64,000 nt of DNA, taken from Lysobacterales bacterium. Its GTDB lineage: Bacteria; Pseudomonadota; Gammaproteobacteria; Xanthomonadales; SZUA-36. Below the pieces are notes generated by a model. It did not search any database. It saw nothing but the letters and a program-made list of their open reading frames with translations, and was not told the origin of the DNA. The DNA lies in the NCBI GenBank assembly GCA_013042915.1, contig JABDPF010000034.1, positions 33,106 to 97,105 of the forward strand, read 5' to 3'. This document shows, one piece after another, positions 50,232 to 59,528 of the stretch. A program made the translations under genes and the position numbers. Every line of letters starts with the position of its first letter. Within the stretch, counting starts at the first letter, position 1.

Positions 50232-51113
50232 CTATCGATCTCGCCGGATCACGTAGGCGGCCAGCCATTCCAGTGCCGATGTATCGCCGGGTAGGGATTG
50301 CAGGTGGGTAATCGCCTGGTCACGCAGTTCACGCGCGCGATGCCTGGACGCATCGAGGCCGAGGATCGAGGGGAACGTGGGCTTTTCCAGAGCAGCGTCG
50401 GCCAGGGTGTTTTTGCCCGTCAACTCGCTGTCGCCGGTGATGTCAAGGATGTCGTCGTGAACCTGGAACGCCAGGCCGATGCAGTCGCCATACGCCGCCA
50501 GCGCTTCGCGCGTTTCGTCTCCGGCACCTGCCAGCAGGCCGGGTGCGGTGACCGATGCGCGGATCAAAGCACCGGTTTTCAAACGGTGCATGGTTTCCAG
50601 CGCGTCGACATCGATCGCCTGCCCGACGGCGGCGAGGTCCAGGGCCTGGCCCCCGGCCATGCCGGTCGAGCCGCAAGCCTGGGCCACCACGTGAATGACC
50701 CGCAGGCTCTGGGTTCGGTGGGGCAATTCCTGCGCGAGAATTTCAAAGGCCAGTGCCTGCAAAGCGTCTCCGGCCAGGATGGCGGTCGCCTCGTCGAATG
50801 CCTTGTGGCAGGTCGGGTGACCACGACGCAGATCGTCGTCGTCCATGGCCGGCAGATCGTCGTGGATCAGGGAGTAGGCATGGATGACCTCGATCGCGGT
50901 AGCGATCGGATCCAGTTCGTCCAGTGGGAGGCCAAGCGCGTCCCCGGCAGCATAGACCAGCACCGGCCGGAATCGCTTGCCGTCAGCCAGCGCGGAATAA
51001 CGCATCGCGCGGTGCAGCAAGGCGGGCGTTTGTTCTTCGGGTGGCATGCGGTCCGCCAGTACCTGGTCAAACCGTTTCTGCCAGCCGGCTACTCGCTCCG
51101 CCGCCTCAGTCAC
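50232..51113 (-). CDS. ispA: (2E,6E)-farnesyl diphosphate synthase
   Basis: Chain elongation to farnesyl diphosphate. Both Asp-rich motifs are complete (DDLPAMDDDDLRRG and QVHDDILDITGD), with GKRFRPVLVYAAGDALG and the aromatic IEVIHAYSLIHDDLP region of the E. coli IspA type. I prefer GTG 51113 (293 residues), with GGA upstream and an 8-nt overlap with xseB. An in-frame ATG at 51146 would add 11 basic residues (MTSRRLSRWNH) but its ribosome-binding site is too close. Confidence 0.93.
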   Translation of the reverse strand: MTEAAERVAGWQKRFDQVLADRMPPEEQTPALLHRAMRYSALADGKRFRPVLVYAAGDALGLPLDELDPIATAIEVIHAYSLIHDDLPAMDDDDLRRGHPTCHKAFDEATAILAGDALQALAFEILAQELPHRTQSLRVIHVVAQACGSTGMAGGQALDLAAVGQAIDVDALETMHRLKTGALIRASVTAPGLLAGAGDETREALAAYGDCIGLAFQVHDDILDITGDSELTGKNTLADAALEKPTFPSILGLDASRHRARELRDQAITHLQSLPGDTSALEWLAAYVIRRDR

Positions 51114-51345
51114 GTGATTCCAGCGGGACAGCCGACGACTCGTCATCCACTTCGAGCAACTGCTCGACGGTCTGCTGCGCCTTTTCCAGCACGCCCTGGC
51201 AGTGGCGGGTCAATTCCACGCCGCGCTTGAATTGCTTCAGGGATTCATCAAGGCTCAGGTCGCCGGATTCCAACTGCTCGACGAGCCCTTCCAGTTCTTC
51301 CAGCGACTTCTCGAAATCCGGTAGCTTATCGGTTTTCTTCGTCAT
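51106..51345 (-). CDS. xseB: exodeoxyribonuclease VII small subunit
   Basis: Helical subunit that assembles on XseA. The 79 residues show FEKSLEELEGLVEQLESGDLSLDESL and FKRGVELTRHCQGVLEKAQQ, near the family consensus, and an acidic C-terminal tail. It overlaps tilS by 20 nt upstream and ispA downstream. xseA is not in the window, as is usual. Confidence 0.94.
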   Translation of the reverse strand: MTKKTDKLPDFEKSLEELEGLVEQLESGDLSLDESLKQFKRGVELTRHCQGVLEKAQQTVEQLLEVDDESSAVPLESRD

Positions 51346-52711
51346 GAGTCTTCGTTCTCTTGTGGCAATCGCGCCGAATGTGGGCGAGTGCAGGTTGCTC
51401 GGGGATCCAGACCAGTTCGAGACCTCGCTCGGCCAGCCAGCGCTTCAGTCGGTGACCCAACACCCAGTCTCCCAGCGCTACCGGCACATCATCCCAGTAC
51501 AGCACCGGAATGCCAAGCCTAAGCCAGGGTGGAACACCGGCGGCCTGGAACATGTCCTTGATCTTGCGGCTGGGTCCGTGTTCATCGGGACGCAATCGAT
51601 CGCCGGGGCGGCGCGGCGAGACCCTCCAGTTCGCGGGGATCGACACCGCCGGGCCTTCGAGCCGGTAGTGTCCCGCGTCGTCACCCAGCGAAAGCGTCGG
51701 GCCTGTCTTCCAATCGGTCTCGGCGCAGGGCAGCAGGGCGTGGGCCGGCTGTAACCACAATGCGTCGCGGTACCGGCGGATCGCCCAATCGTCCCACTTG
51801 ACCTCCGGTCGGGCTTCTGGCCTGGCCCGTCTCAGTTGCTCAACAAACTCGGCCAGGCGCGCCTCGGGTAGCATGGGTACTTCGTGGCCGCGCAGCCACT
51901 GGCGCAGGACCAGGGCCTGGCGTTTGGGTTCCAGAGAAAGGAGCGCCTTCACGGGCATGCGATGCGGGTCCTGCAGATCCGCTCCCGACTGTTCCCGGAT
52001 GAGATCAGCGAGTGCATCGGCATTGCTGCGGGCATGCCGGGCGCTGCGGGCCATGCTTTGCCGCACACCGGGCCAGCGTTCTTCCAGCAGGGGGAACACC
52101 CGGTGCCTGAGGTAGTTTCGATCAAAGGCGGTGTTCGTGTTGCTCGGGTCCTCGAGCCATTCAATCCCCCGGGACCGCAGAAAATCGAGAAGGGTATCCC
52201 GCGCTGTGTCGAGAAGTGGACGTGCCACCCAACCCTCACCCAGCGAACGCGATGGGGGAATACCGGCGAGGCCCTCGACACCGCCGCCACGAACGAGGTT
52301 GATCAGCAGGGTTTCCGCCTGGTCGTCTGCATGGTGCGCTGTCAAAAACACGTCGTTCGGGCCAAGCAGGCGGGCAATGCCAATGTATCTCGCATTGCGC
52401 GCCGCTTCCTCCGGGCTGACCCGGACGTGCGACTCGATATCGAGACAAAAAGCCGTGAATGGAATCCCGAGGGATTGGCAAAACGCTTCGCAGTGCGCCT
52501 GCCACTGTTCCGCTGAGTCCTGGAGCCCGTGGTTAAAATGAACGGCCTCGACCGAAGCCGAAAGGTGGCTCTGTGCGTCGTGCATCAACTGGAGCAGGGC
52601 GGTGCTGTCCGCCCCGCCGCTGTAACCCACCCAGTAGCGACGCGGCTGCGGCAGATGCTGCAAACGTTCCAGTAACGCTCTTACGAGAGAATCAGGTGTC
52701 TCGGAAACCAT
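51326..52711 (-). CDS. tilS: tRNA(Ile)-lysidine synthase
   Basis: ATP-dependent modification of C34 in tRNA-Ile(CAU). The 461 residues have the PP-loop VGYSGGADSTALLQLMHDA, the HHADDQAETLLINLVRGGGVEGLAGI segment, NYLRHRVFPLLEERWP and a C-terminal TilS domain (RPGDRLRPDEHGPSRKIKDM, LRLGIPVLYWDD). It starts 13 nt after accA and overlaps xseB, placing it in one run accA-tilS-xseB-ispA-dxs. Confidence 0.95.
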   Translation of the reverse strand: MVSETPDSLVRALLERLQHLPQPRRYWVGYSGGADSTALLQLMHDAQSHLSASVEAVHFNHGLQDSAEQWQAHCEAFCQSLGIPFTAFCLDIESHVRVSPEEAARNARYIGIARLLGPNDVFLTAHHADDQAETLLINLVRGGGVEGLAGIPPSRSLGEGWVARPLLDTARDTLLDFLRSRGIEWLEDPSNTNTAFDRNYLRHRVFPLLEERWPGVRQSMARSARHARSNADALADLIREQSGADLQDPHRMPVKALLSLEPKRQALVLRQWLRGHEVPMLPEARLAEFVEQLRRARPEARPEVKWDDWAIRRYRDALWLQPAHALLPCAETDWKTGPTLSLGDDAGHYRLEGPAVSIPANWRVSPRRPGDRLRPDEHGPSRKIKDMFQAAGVPPWLRLGIPVLYWDDVPVALGDWVLGHRLKRWLAERGLELVWIPEQPALAHIRRDCHKRTKTHDEENR

Positions 52712-52724
52712 CCCGGGCGGGGCG

Positions 52725-53681
52725 TCAACCCTGGAATTGTCCGAAGGACATCAGTCGCTTGAACCGATTTTCAATGAGTTCATCGGCGCTTGACGCCGAC
52801 AGCTCGTCGAGCTGGCGCTCGATGCAGTCGGCCAGGCGGCCGGCCACTTCGTCCGGTTCCTTGTGCGCGCCGCCCAGTGGTTCGGGTATGACCTCGTCGA
52901 CCAGGCCGAGCTTCTTCAAGCGGTCCGAGGTAATGCCCAGCGCCGTGGCTGCTTCCTCGGCATTCGCGGCGTCCTTCCAGAGGATGGACGCGCAGCCCTC
53001 CGGCGAAATCACGGAGTACGTGCTGTACTCCAGGATGTTGACGCGATCGCCCACGCCGATGGCCAGCGCCCCGCCGGAGCCGCCTTCGCCGATGACCGAG
53101 CAGACGATCGGTACCGGCAAGCGCGACATGAGCTGCAGGTTACGAGCGATGGCCTCCGACTGGCCGCGCTCCTCCGCGCCGACCCCGGGATAGGCGCCCG
53201 GCGTGTCGATGAACGTGACCAGCGGTAATTTGAAACGCGCGGCTATGTTCATCAGCCGGTGCGCTTTGCGATAGCCTTCCGGGCGGGGCATGCCGAAGTT
53301 TCGGAAGATTTTGGCCTTGGTGTCGCGGCCCTTCTGTTGCCCGATAAAAACCAGGGCCCTGCCCCTGAAGCGGGCAAGGCCTCCGACGATCGCGTGGTCG
53401 TCGGCAAAAGCCCGGTCTCCGTGCAATTCATGAAAGTCGTCGAACAGTTTTTCAACGTAGTCCAGGGTGTAAGGCCGTAGCGGATGACGGCTGAGCTGCG
53501 AGATCTGCCAGGGCGTCAGGTCCTTGAAGATCGCCTTGATCTTCTGTCGCATTTTGGACTGGAGTCGCTGTATTTCCTCGTCGAGGTTGATCGCGTTGTC
53601 TGAACCGACGTTGCGGAGTTCGTCGATTTTGGCCTGCAATTCGGCGATGGGTTGTTCGAAGTCGAGGTAATTTGGATTCAT
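52725..53681 (-). CDS. accA: acetyl-CoA carboxylase carboxyltransferase subunit alpha
   Basis: Half of the carboxyltransferase that makes malonyl-CoA. The 318 residues begin [20 protein letters not shown], with [46 protein letters not shown] and [19 protein letters not shown]. Length matches the family (319 in E. coli). It is the first housekeeping gene of the minus-strand run towards dxs. accD is elsewhere. Confidence 0.97.
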   Translation of the reverse strand: MNPNYLDFEQPIAELQAKIDELRNVGSDNAINLDEEIQRLQSKMRQKIKAIFKDLTPWQISQLSRHPLRPYTLDYVEKLFDDFHELHGDRAFADDHAIVGGLARFRGRALVFIGQQKGRDTKAKIFRNFGMPRPEGYRKAHRLMNIAARFKLPLVTFIDTPGAYPGVGAEERGQSEAIARNLQLMSRLPVPIVCSVIGEGGSGGALAIGVGDRVNILEYSTYSVISPEGCASILWKDAANAEEAATALGITSDRLKKLGLVDEVIPEPLGGAHKEPDEVAGRLADCIERQLDELSASSADELIENRFKRLMSFGQFQG

Positions 53682-53735
53682 CGCGTCCGCCCGGGTTAGG
53701 AAGCGTGCATTATAGCCCGAAGCGGGCGTGGGGCA

Positions 53736-54593
53736 TCAGCCCATGAAACGAGGCGTGGCCTGCACGCGATCGATCTGCCAATTGGCAAGGGCCCACGACC
53801 ACAGCGGCCTGAGGGGCAGATTGTCCGGGCACGGCTGACCGAGAAATCTCAACGCCTTCGCCAACGTCTCCGAGGGGGTTTGCATCGCGATCGGGTCAGA
53901 CGCAAGGCGTTTGCTGAGCTTCTGGTCGCGGCTTGCCATGACCACTGGGTGATGGGCGTAGGAGGGCACCGGCATTCGCAGGGCTCTCGCCACGTGAATC
54001 TGGCGGGCGGTGGAAGACAGCAAGTCCTGGCCGCGAACGACCTCCGTCACGCCCTGGAAGGAGTCGTCCACGACAACGGCCAGTTGATAGGCCGGAAGGT
54101 CGTCCGCCCTCCAGATGACGAAATCGCCGCAGGTTTCAGCGAGGTTTTCGTTGACAACACCCTGTATACGGTCACGAAAAGTCACGGGGCGATCGTCGAC
54201 GCGCAAGCGCACGGAGCGCGGGGATTTCCCCGGCCCGAGGCCCTCTCGACAGGTGCCCGCGTAGATTCCGGACGCGGGCAGGTCACGCCTGCTGCATCCA
54301 CACCAGTATGCCAATCTTCCGTCCACCAGGCGTTCGGCCATTCGGCGATGCACGTCTCGTCGTTGACTTTGAAACACGACGGGCCTGTCGGAACGCAGGC
54401 CGAATCGCTGCAGTGCGGCAAGGATCCGATCGGCGCTTCCGGCTACCTCTCTTGGAGGATCGATATCTTCAACTCGCACCAGCCAGCGTCCGCCCCGCGA
54501 GCGTGCGTCGAGACAACTGGCGATCGCCGCCACCAGAGAGCCGAAGTGCAGCTCCCCGGTTGGCGAGGGGGCGAAGCGTCCGGTCGGTGTCAT
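53736..54593 (-). CDS. gluQRS: glutamyl-Q tRNA(Asp) synthetase
   Basis: Glutamylates queuosine at position 34 of tRNA-Asp. The 285 residues resemble a shortened GluRS catalytic domain: RFAPSPTGELHFGSLVAA (HIGH-like), RVEDIDPPRE, the zinc-binding YWCGCSRRDL with later Cys in IYAGTCREGL, and KLSKR (KMSKS-like). The anticodon-binding domain is absent, as expected. A dksA gene often precedes gluQRS in gammaproteobacteria; here a FimX-like gene does, 18 nt upstream. Confidence 0.94.
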   Translation of the reverse strand: MTPTGRFAPSPTGELHFGSLVAAIASCLDARSRGGRWLVRVEDIDPPREVAGSADRILAALQRFGLRSDRPVVFQSQRRDVHRRMAERLVDGRLAYWCGCSRRDLPASGIYAGTCREGLGPGKSPRSVRLRVDDRPVTFRDRIQGVVNENLAETCGDFVIWRADDLPAYQLAVVVDDSFQGVTEVVRGQDLLSSTARQIHVARALRMPVPSYAHHPVVMASRDQKLSKRLASDPIAMQTPSETLAKALRFLGQPCPDNLPLRPLWSWALANWQIDRVQATPRFMG

Positions 54594-54611
54594 TGCGATA
54601 AGAGCAAGGGC

Positions 54612-56642
54612 CTACTGGGCAATGACCTGTGACGATTCGTTGAGAAACGCGCCGGAAATCAGTTTGACACCGCACTGCCAGAGCACGGCGAGGCTGGCCG
54701 TGTCCGCCACCTCGTCTGCGATCACGGCGACGCCGTGGGGCTCGGCCGCTTTGACGACCTTGCGGACGTCATCCTGTTTCCTGGAGTCCGCGAGCAGGTC
54801 GGCCATCAGCGTGCGGTCGAGCTTGACGTAGGAGGTTTCCAGGTGGTCCAGCAACTGCAGGGATTTCAAGCCGGCGTCGAACTGGCCGACGCTCAGCCGG
54901 CAGCCCAATGGTTCGAGTTCGGTCATCAGGCGCTGGGCCGGTCGCAGGTTGGAATGGGCTGCGCTGGCGGCGATTTGCAGGATGATCCTGTCGCCCTCGA
55001 TACACGCTTCGCGCACCTGTTCGACCAGCCACCCCGGAAAACTGTAGTCCAGGATCGAATTGCTGCTGAGGTTGATGATCTGACGCTCGCTGCTATCCAC
55101 GAATGTCCTCAGTAAGCCCGGGATCATCTTGCGGTCGATCGCGCCTGCCAAGTCGTTGCGCTCGGCGATCTGCTGAAATTCCAATGAGGAATGATCGCCG
55201 TTCTCACCCCGCAAGAAGGAAATATTTTCAACCAATTGCTCGCCTTCCCCATCCAGGTCGACGATTGACTGCTGCACCGTGTACAGGTCCTGGCTGCGCA
55301 GCGCCTCGTTGATACGGTTGATCCAGTCCTGCTCGCCGTCGGCCGATTCGACCGCGGTGAGTTGGGGGCGAAAAATCTCGAACCGGTCGCCGTCTTCGGC
55401 AGCCGCCGCGCATACTTCGCGAGCCTGGGCCAGTATTTCTGGAGCGTCGGTCGCCAGTCGACCGATGTTGCGTATCCCGATACTGCAGGAAATCGAAAAC
55501 GCCCGGTCACCGGCCTCGATCACGTGATTGCGACAATTCTTCAACAGGGTTTCTGCGAGTGTCTCCATGTCGGCGACGCTCGGCCGCAACGCGAGGACAC
55601 CGAAGCCCTCCTCGTTGATACGGGCCGGCAGGTCGGATTCATCGAGGCTGTGACGTATCACCTGGGCCAGGTCGGCCAAAAATTCATCGAGGGCATCAGC
55701 GGACAAGTCGGACTGAAGCGCATCGAAGCCGTCGGGTTCGAGGTAGAGCACGGCGGCAACCGAATCGTGCTCTTCGCTGGCAATGCGTTCATCGACCGCG
55801 GACATAAACGCCTTTCGGTTGGCCAGGCCGGTCAGCGGATCGGTTACCCGCATCCGTTCGAGTTCGGAGGCCAGTTCGCTGGCGGCGTCTTTGCGTTGCA
55901 TCATCATCTGGGTGCAATCTTCGCCATCGAATCGGGCGGGCGAGAACAGCAGGCTGGCGTCGAGCACGCTGCCGTCAGGCCGGTTCACCTCGACCTCGAG
56001 GCCTGCTTCGGGAAACTCGCCACGCGAGAGCCCCCTGAGCAGGGACTTCATGTCGGTAGCCTCATCTTTCGGCTTGATCAGTTCCAGCAGGGATAACGCC
56101 ATCGTATCGTCGGGATTTTCCAGTCGCAGCGCCTCGAGGTAGGCGCGATTGGCGTATACGTGAAGCCCCTCGTGTATGTACGCGATGGGATCTCGCGAGC
56201 TGTCGAGCAACAGGTTATAGCGGTGTTCGAGTTCTTCCAGGCGCTGCTGTCGGCTGGCATACATCCGCTCGTTCTCGGCATTTCGAATCAGGCGGCTGAC
56301 CGACTCGGTGAGCAGGTTTTCGAGCTCTGAATGGATCACGAAACATGCCGTCGCCTCCAATGCCGTGGTGAGTTGCTGGTTGGTGCTGACGTCCGTGAAC
56401 AGCGCAAAAGGAACGTTGAATGCCAACGCCAGGTTGGCCACCTCTTCGAGTGGTGCATCGGTGTCGTCTGCGTCGGCGTACAGCAGCATCACCGGGGCAT
56501 CGTTGTCCAGCGATCGTTTGACTTCGACCACCGAAGCAGCGTGAATCACGTGAATTTTGATTCCGGAATTTCGGAGCAGGGAGTTAATGCGCTCGGCTGC
56601 ATCGGGTGACCGATCCGTCACGAGCAGGTTTACACTATCCAT
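54612..56642 (-). CDS. FimX-like protein with degenerate GGDEF and EAL domains
   Basis: A 676-residue signalling protein. The order is a receiver-like domain (1-115; VNLLVTDRSPDAAERINSLL, lacking a clear phospho-acceptor motif), a coiled linker, a PAS domain (about 140-265; YNLLLDSSRDPIAYIHEG), a GGDEF fold (about 275-430; DPLTGLANRKAF) whose signature reads NEEGF, and an EAL fold (about 440-670) whose signature region reads ENISFLRGE. Both enzymatic signatures are lost, so it likely binds c-di-GMP or acts as an adaptor, as FimX does for type IV pili in Pseudomonas. It reads into gluQRS and is divergent from efp. Confidence 0.85.
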   Translation of the reverse strand: MDSVNLLVTDRSPDAAERINSLLRNSGIKIHVIHAASVVEVKRSLDNDAPVMLLYADADDTDAPLEEVANLALAFNVPFALFTDVSTNQQLTTALEATACFVIHSELENLLTESVSRLIRNAENERMYASRQQRLEELEHRYNLLLDSSRDPIAYIHEGLHVYANRAYLEALRLENPDDTMALSLLELIKPKDEATDMKSLLRGLSRGEFPEAGLEVEVNRPDGSVLDASLLFSPARFDGEDCTQMMMQRKDAASELASELERMRVTDPLTGLANRKAFMSAVDERIASEEHDSVAAVLYLEPDGFDALQSDLSADALDEFLADLAQVIRHSLDESDLPARINEEGFGVLALRPSVADMETLAETLLKNCRNHVIEAGDRAFSISCSIGIRNIGRLATDAPEILAQAREVCAAAAEDGDRFEIFRPQLTAVESADGEQDWINRINEALRSQDLYTVQQSIVDLDGEGEQLVENISFLRGENGDHSSLEFQQIAERNDLAGAIDRKMIPGLLRTFVDSSERQIINLSSNSILDYSFPGWLVEQVREACIEGDRIILQIAASAAHSNLRPAQRLMTELEPLGCRLSVGQFDAGLKSLQLLDHLETSYVKLDRTLMADLLADSRKQDDVRKVVKAAEPHGVAVIADEVADTASLAVLWQCGVKLISGAFLNESSQVIAQ

Positions 56643-56843
56643 CGGTAACTGGCCTCCATGCCCATTACTTCTCGCACGTTTGTATCATGATAAATGCCTT
56701 ATATCAATAAATTAGCCAGTATATTGAAACTGGATTCAGAGGATTTCGCACCCGAGCCGAAGCGTCAATTATGGCGTATGGCCTGCTGAAATTATAGTCA
56801 GGCGGTTTGCGCATGGAGTCTTTAGGCTCTTCGCGTTAGAATT

Positions 56844-56863
56844 CCTCCTTTATATTGCGGAGG
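56844..56863 (+). promoter_or_regulatory. hairpin sequestering the efp ribosome-binding site
   Basis: CCTCC (56844-56848) is complementary to the efp Shine-Dalgarno GGAGG (56859-56863) across a 10-nt AU-rich loop; the ATG follows at 56869. A TAGAAT -10-like hexamer at 56837-56842 would start transcription near or within this hairpin, which would make it part of a very short leader only if the start is at or before 56844. Temperature- or ribosome-controlled translation is possible but not shown. Confidence 0.4.
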
Positions 56864-56868
56864 CCCTG

Positions 56869-57438
56869 ATGGCCACTTACAGCACTAACGAATTCAGAGG
56901 CGGCCTGAAAATCATTCTCGATGGGGAGCCTTACACCATCGTGGAAAACGAGTTCGTGAAGCCGGGCAAGGGCCAGGCGTTCAACCGGGTTAGGGTGCGC
57001 AACTTAAACACGGGCCGGGTGATCGAGCGGACCTTCAAGTCCGGCGAGTCGGTGGAGGCTGCGGACATCTTCGAAACGGACGTCCAGTACCTTTACAACG
57101 ACGGCGATTTCTGGCACTTCATGGACCCCGGATCCTACGAGCAATACGCGGTTTCCGTCGAGGCGATGGGGGATGGCGTGAAATGGCTGAAAGATGGCGA
57201 TGTCTGCCAGGTCATGCTGTACAACGGAGAGCCCTTGACCATCACCCCACCCAATTTTACCGAGCTTAAAATCGTCGAAACCGACCCCGGGTTGCGAGGC
57301 GACACGTCCGGCGGTGGCGGCAAGCCCGCCACGCTGGAAACTGGCGCCGTGGTGCGCGTGCCCCTTTTCGTCGACCAGGGAGAAATGATCCGGGTGGACA
57401 CGAGAACCGGCGAGTACGTATCCCGGGTCAAGGGCTGA
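56869..57438 (+). CDS. efp: translation elongation factor P
   Basis: Relieves ribosome stalling at polyproline. The 189 residues show the KOW-like N-terminal domain with [18 protein letters not shown], and OB domains through [19 protein letters not shown]. The loop residue is Lys34 (K34), as in E. coli, which implies beta-lysylation by EpmA/EpmB rather than the Arg32 rhamnosylation by EarP of Pseudomonas. No modification genes are in the window. mtaD follows 7 nt later. Confidence 0.97.
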   Translation: MATYSTNEFRGGLKIILDGEPYTIVENEFVKPGKGQAFNRVRVRNLNTGRVIERTFKSGESVEAADIFETDVQYLYNDGDFWHFMDPGSYEQYAVSVEAMGDGVKWLKDGDVCQVMLYNGEPLTITPPNFTELKIVETDPGLRGDTSGGGGKPATLETGAVVRVPLFVDQGEMIRVDTRTGEYVSRVKG

Positions 57439-57445
57439 GCCCACC

Positions 57446-58798
57446 ATGCCGAAACCGGCGGCGGGAACAGACCGGATTACGCTGCTCGACGCAGCGCACG
57501 TGGTGCCGGTGCGACCGGTCCGCGGGTCCCTGCCGAATCACTCGGTTGCGATTCAGGGAGACCGGATCGCCGGCTTGATGCCGACCCGCGAAGCTTCTCA
57601 GCGCTGGCCCGATGCCAGGCACGTTGATTTGACCCACCATGCGCTGTTGCCGGGTTTCATCAACGCACACACCCATTCGCCGATGACCCTTCTCCGGGGC
57701 TACGCGGACGATATGGCCCTGGATACATGGCTGCGCGAGCACATCTGGCCGGTCGAGGCGCGATTCGTCGATTCCGGTTTCGTCGAAGATGGCACCCGCC
57801 TGGCTGTCGCCGAGATGCTGCGGTCGGGGACGACGTGCTTCAACGACATGTATTTCTTCCCGGGTTCCACGGTCGAGGTCTGCCGTGAGGCGGGCATGCG
57901 GATCAATGCCGGTTTGACAATAATCGAGATGAAATCGTCCTGGGCCGCCGACGTCGAAGCGTATATCGAAAAGGGCCTGCGGCTGCTGGAACAATGGCAG
58001 GGTCAGCCCGGCGTGAATTTCGCGCTGGCCCCGCATTCGCCCTATACCGTTTCCGATGGCACCCTGGAGCGGATTGAGCAACTGTCCGCCAGGCATGGCC
58101 TGCGCGTTCACATGCACCTGCTGGAGACCGAGTGGGAACTCAAGCAGTCCCTCCAGCAACACGAGCAGACCCCGCTGGAGAGACTGAAGCGGCATGGTTT
58201 GCTCAACCAGCGTTTGACGGCGGTTCACATGACCCAGCTGACCGCCGACGATATTGAAGATGTCGCAGAAGCCGGGGCGAGTGTCGTGCACTGCCCGCAG
58301 TCGAACCTGAAGTTGGCGAGCGGTTTTTGCCCGGTGGCGGAATTGAGCGATGCCGGCGTCAACGTTGCGCTCGGAACCGACGGCGCGGCCGCCAACAACG
58401 ACCTCGACATGCTCGGGGAGGCCCAGACGGCCGCGTTGCTGGCCAAGGGGGTGGCAGTTGACGCGAAAGCCGTCAACGCTTTCCAGGCTCTGGAAATGAT
58501 GACTGTAAACGGCGCACAAGCGCTGGGCCTGGAGGAAATCATCGGCAGCATCGAGGTGGGAAAACAGGCGGACCTGTGCGCACTCGACCTGGACGCACCG
58601 CGCATGCACCCCCTTCACCACGTGATTTCCCAGTTGGTTTACGCGGCAGCCAGCGCGCAGGTGACTGACGTTTGGGTTGCCGGCCGCCGTCTCTTGAAAA
58701 GCGGCGCACTGACGACCATTGATGAAGCAGCGGTCATACACTCGGCCGCCCACTGGCGCGACCGGATGGCCCGTTTCGGGGCGGCCGCCGACCACTGA
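57446..58798 (+). CDS. mtaD: TRZ/ATZ-family amidohydrolase, MTA/SAH deaminase type
   Basis: Metal-dependent deaminase. Family members remove the amino group of 5'-methylthioadenosine or S-adenosylhomocysteine. The 450 residues have the zinc-binding GFINAHTHSPMTLLRGYADD, HMHLLETEWE, TAVHMTQL and ALGTDGAAANNDLDML motifs of the amidohydrolase superfamily and a C-terminal ANGxQALG-like block (TVNGAQALGLEE). The position upstream of ubiG and mupP matches Pseudomonas, where it processes methyltransferase or methylthioadenosine products. Exact substrate inferred. Confidence 0.9.
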   Translation: MPKPAAGTDRITLLDAAHVVPVRPVRGSLPNHSVAIQGDRIAGLMPTREASQRWPDARHVDLTHHALLPGFINAHTHSPMTLLRGYADDMALDTWLREHIWPVEARFVDSGFVEDGTRLAVAEMLRSGTTCFNDMYFFPGSTVEVCREAGMRINAGLTIIEMKSSWAADVEAYIEKGLRLLEQWQGQPGVNFALAPHSPYTVSDGTLERIEQLSARHGLRVHMHLLETEWELKQSLQQHEQTPLERLKRHGLLNQRLTAVHMTQLTADDIEDVAEAGASVVHCPQSNLKLASGFCPVAELSDAGVNVALGTDGAAANNDLDMLGEAQTAALLAKGVAVDAKAVNAFQALEMMTVNGAQALGLEEIIGSIEVGKQADLCALDLDAPRMHPLHHVISQLVYAAASAQVTDVWVAGRRLLKSGALTTIDEAAVIHSAAHWRDRMARFGAAADH

Positions 58799-58814
58799 AC
58801 GAGGATTCGCTCAA

Positions 58815-59528
58815 TTGAACCAGGAAGCGACGCAGAATATCGATCACACCGAGCGTGAAAAGTTCGACTCGATCGCCACCGGTTGGTGGGACCCCGAGGG
58901 GCCTTTTCGCCCGCTGCACGATCTCAACCCGGCACGGCTGAAGTTCGTTGCCGAGCGGGCGGAACTCGAGGGTGCAAACGCCGTCGATGTGGGCTGTGGC
59001 GGCGGAATTCTTGCTGAATCGCTGGCGGCTGCAGGCGCACGGGTGCGCGGCATCGACGTGGCTTCGCGCGTGCTGGCAACGGCCCGGCTGCACTTGCATG
59101 AATCGGGATTGGAGGTGGATTACGAGGAAGCGACGGCGGAGGTGTTCGCCGCTGACCACGCGGGCGATTTTGACGTCGTGACCTGCATGGAGATGCTCGA
59201 GCACGTTCCGGACCCCTCGTCGATCATCGCGTCGACGGCCCGTTTACTGAAACCGGGTGGGAATGTATTTTTCTCCACGCTCAACCGCACACCGCTGGCG
59301 TTCGCCCTGGGTATCATCGGTGCGGAACACATCGCCCGCCTGCTGCCGCGGGGCACGCACCGCTATGACCGGTTTATCCGTCCGTCGGAGTTGAGTGCAT
59401 GGGCACGCCAGGCCGGACTGGTCGTCAAGGACATCGTCGGTCTGCACTACAACCCGCTCAACCGCAGCGTCATGCTGGGCGGCAACGTGCAGGTAAATTA
59501 CCTGGTTCACGCGCTCAAGCCCGGGTGA
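58815..59528 (+). CDS. ubiG: ubiquinone biosynthesis O-methyltransferase
   Basis: Performs both O-methylations of ubiquinone. The 237 residues show the UbiG-specific HTEREKFDSIATGWWDPEGPF start, SAM motif AVDVGCGGGILAESLA, VTCMEMLEHVPDP and the membrane-binding stretch GAEHIARLLPRGTHRYDRFI. The start is TTG at 58815, with GAGGA upstream (start of the conserved N-terminus); the frame runs further back only over mtaD. The stop overlaps the mupP ATG by one base. Confidence 0.95.
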   Translation: MNQEATQNIDHTEREKFDSIATGWWDPEGPFRPLHDLNPARLKFVAERAELEGANAVDVGCGGGILAESLAAAGARVRGIDVASRVLATARLHLHESGLEVDYEEATAEVFAADHAGDFDVVTCMEMLEHVPDPSSIIASTARLLKPGGNVFFSTLNRTPLAFALGIIGAEHIARLLPRGTHRYDRFIRPSELSAWARQAGLVVKDIVGLHYNPLNRSVMLGGNVQVNYLVHALKPG

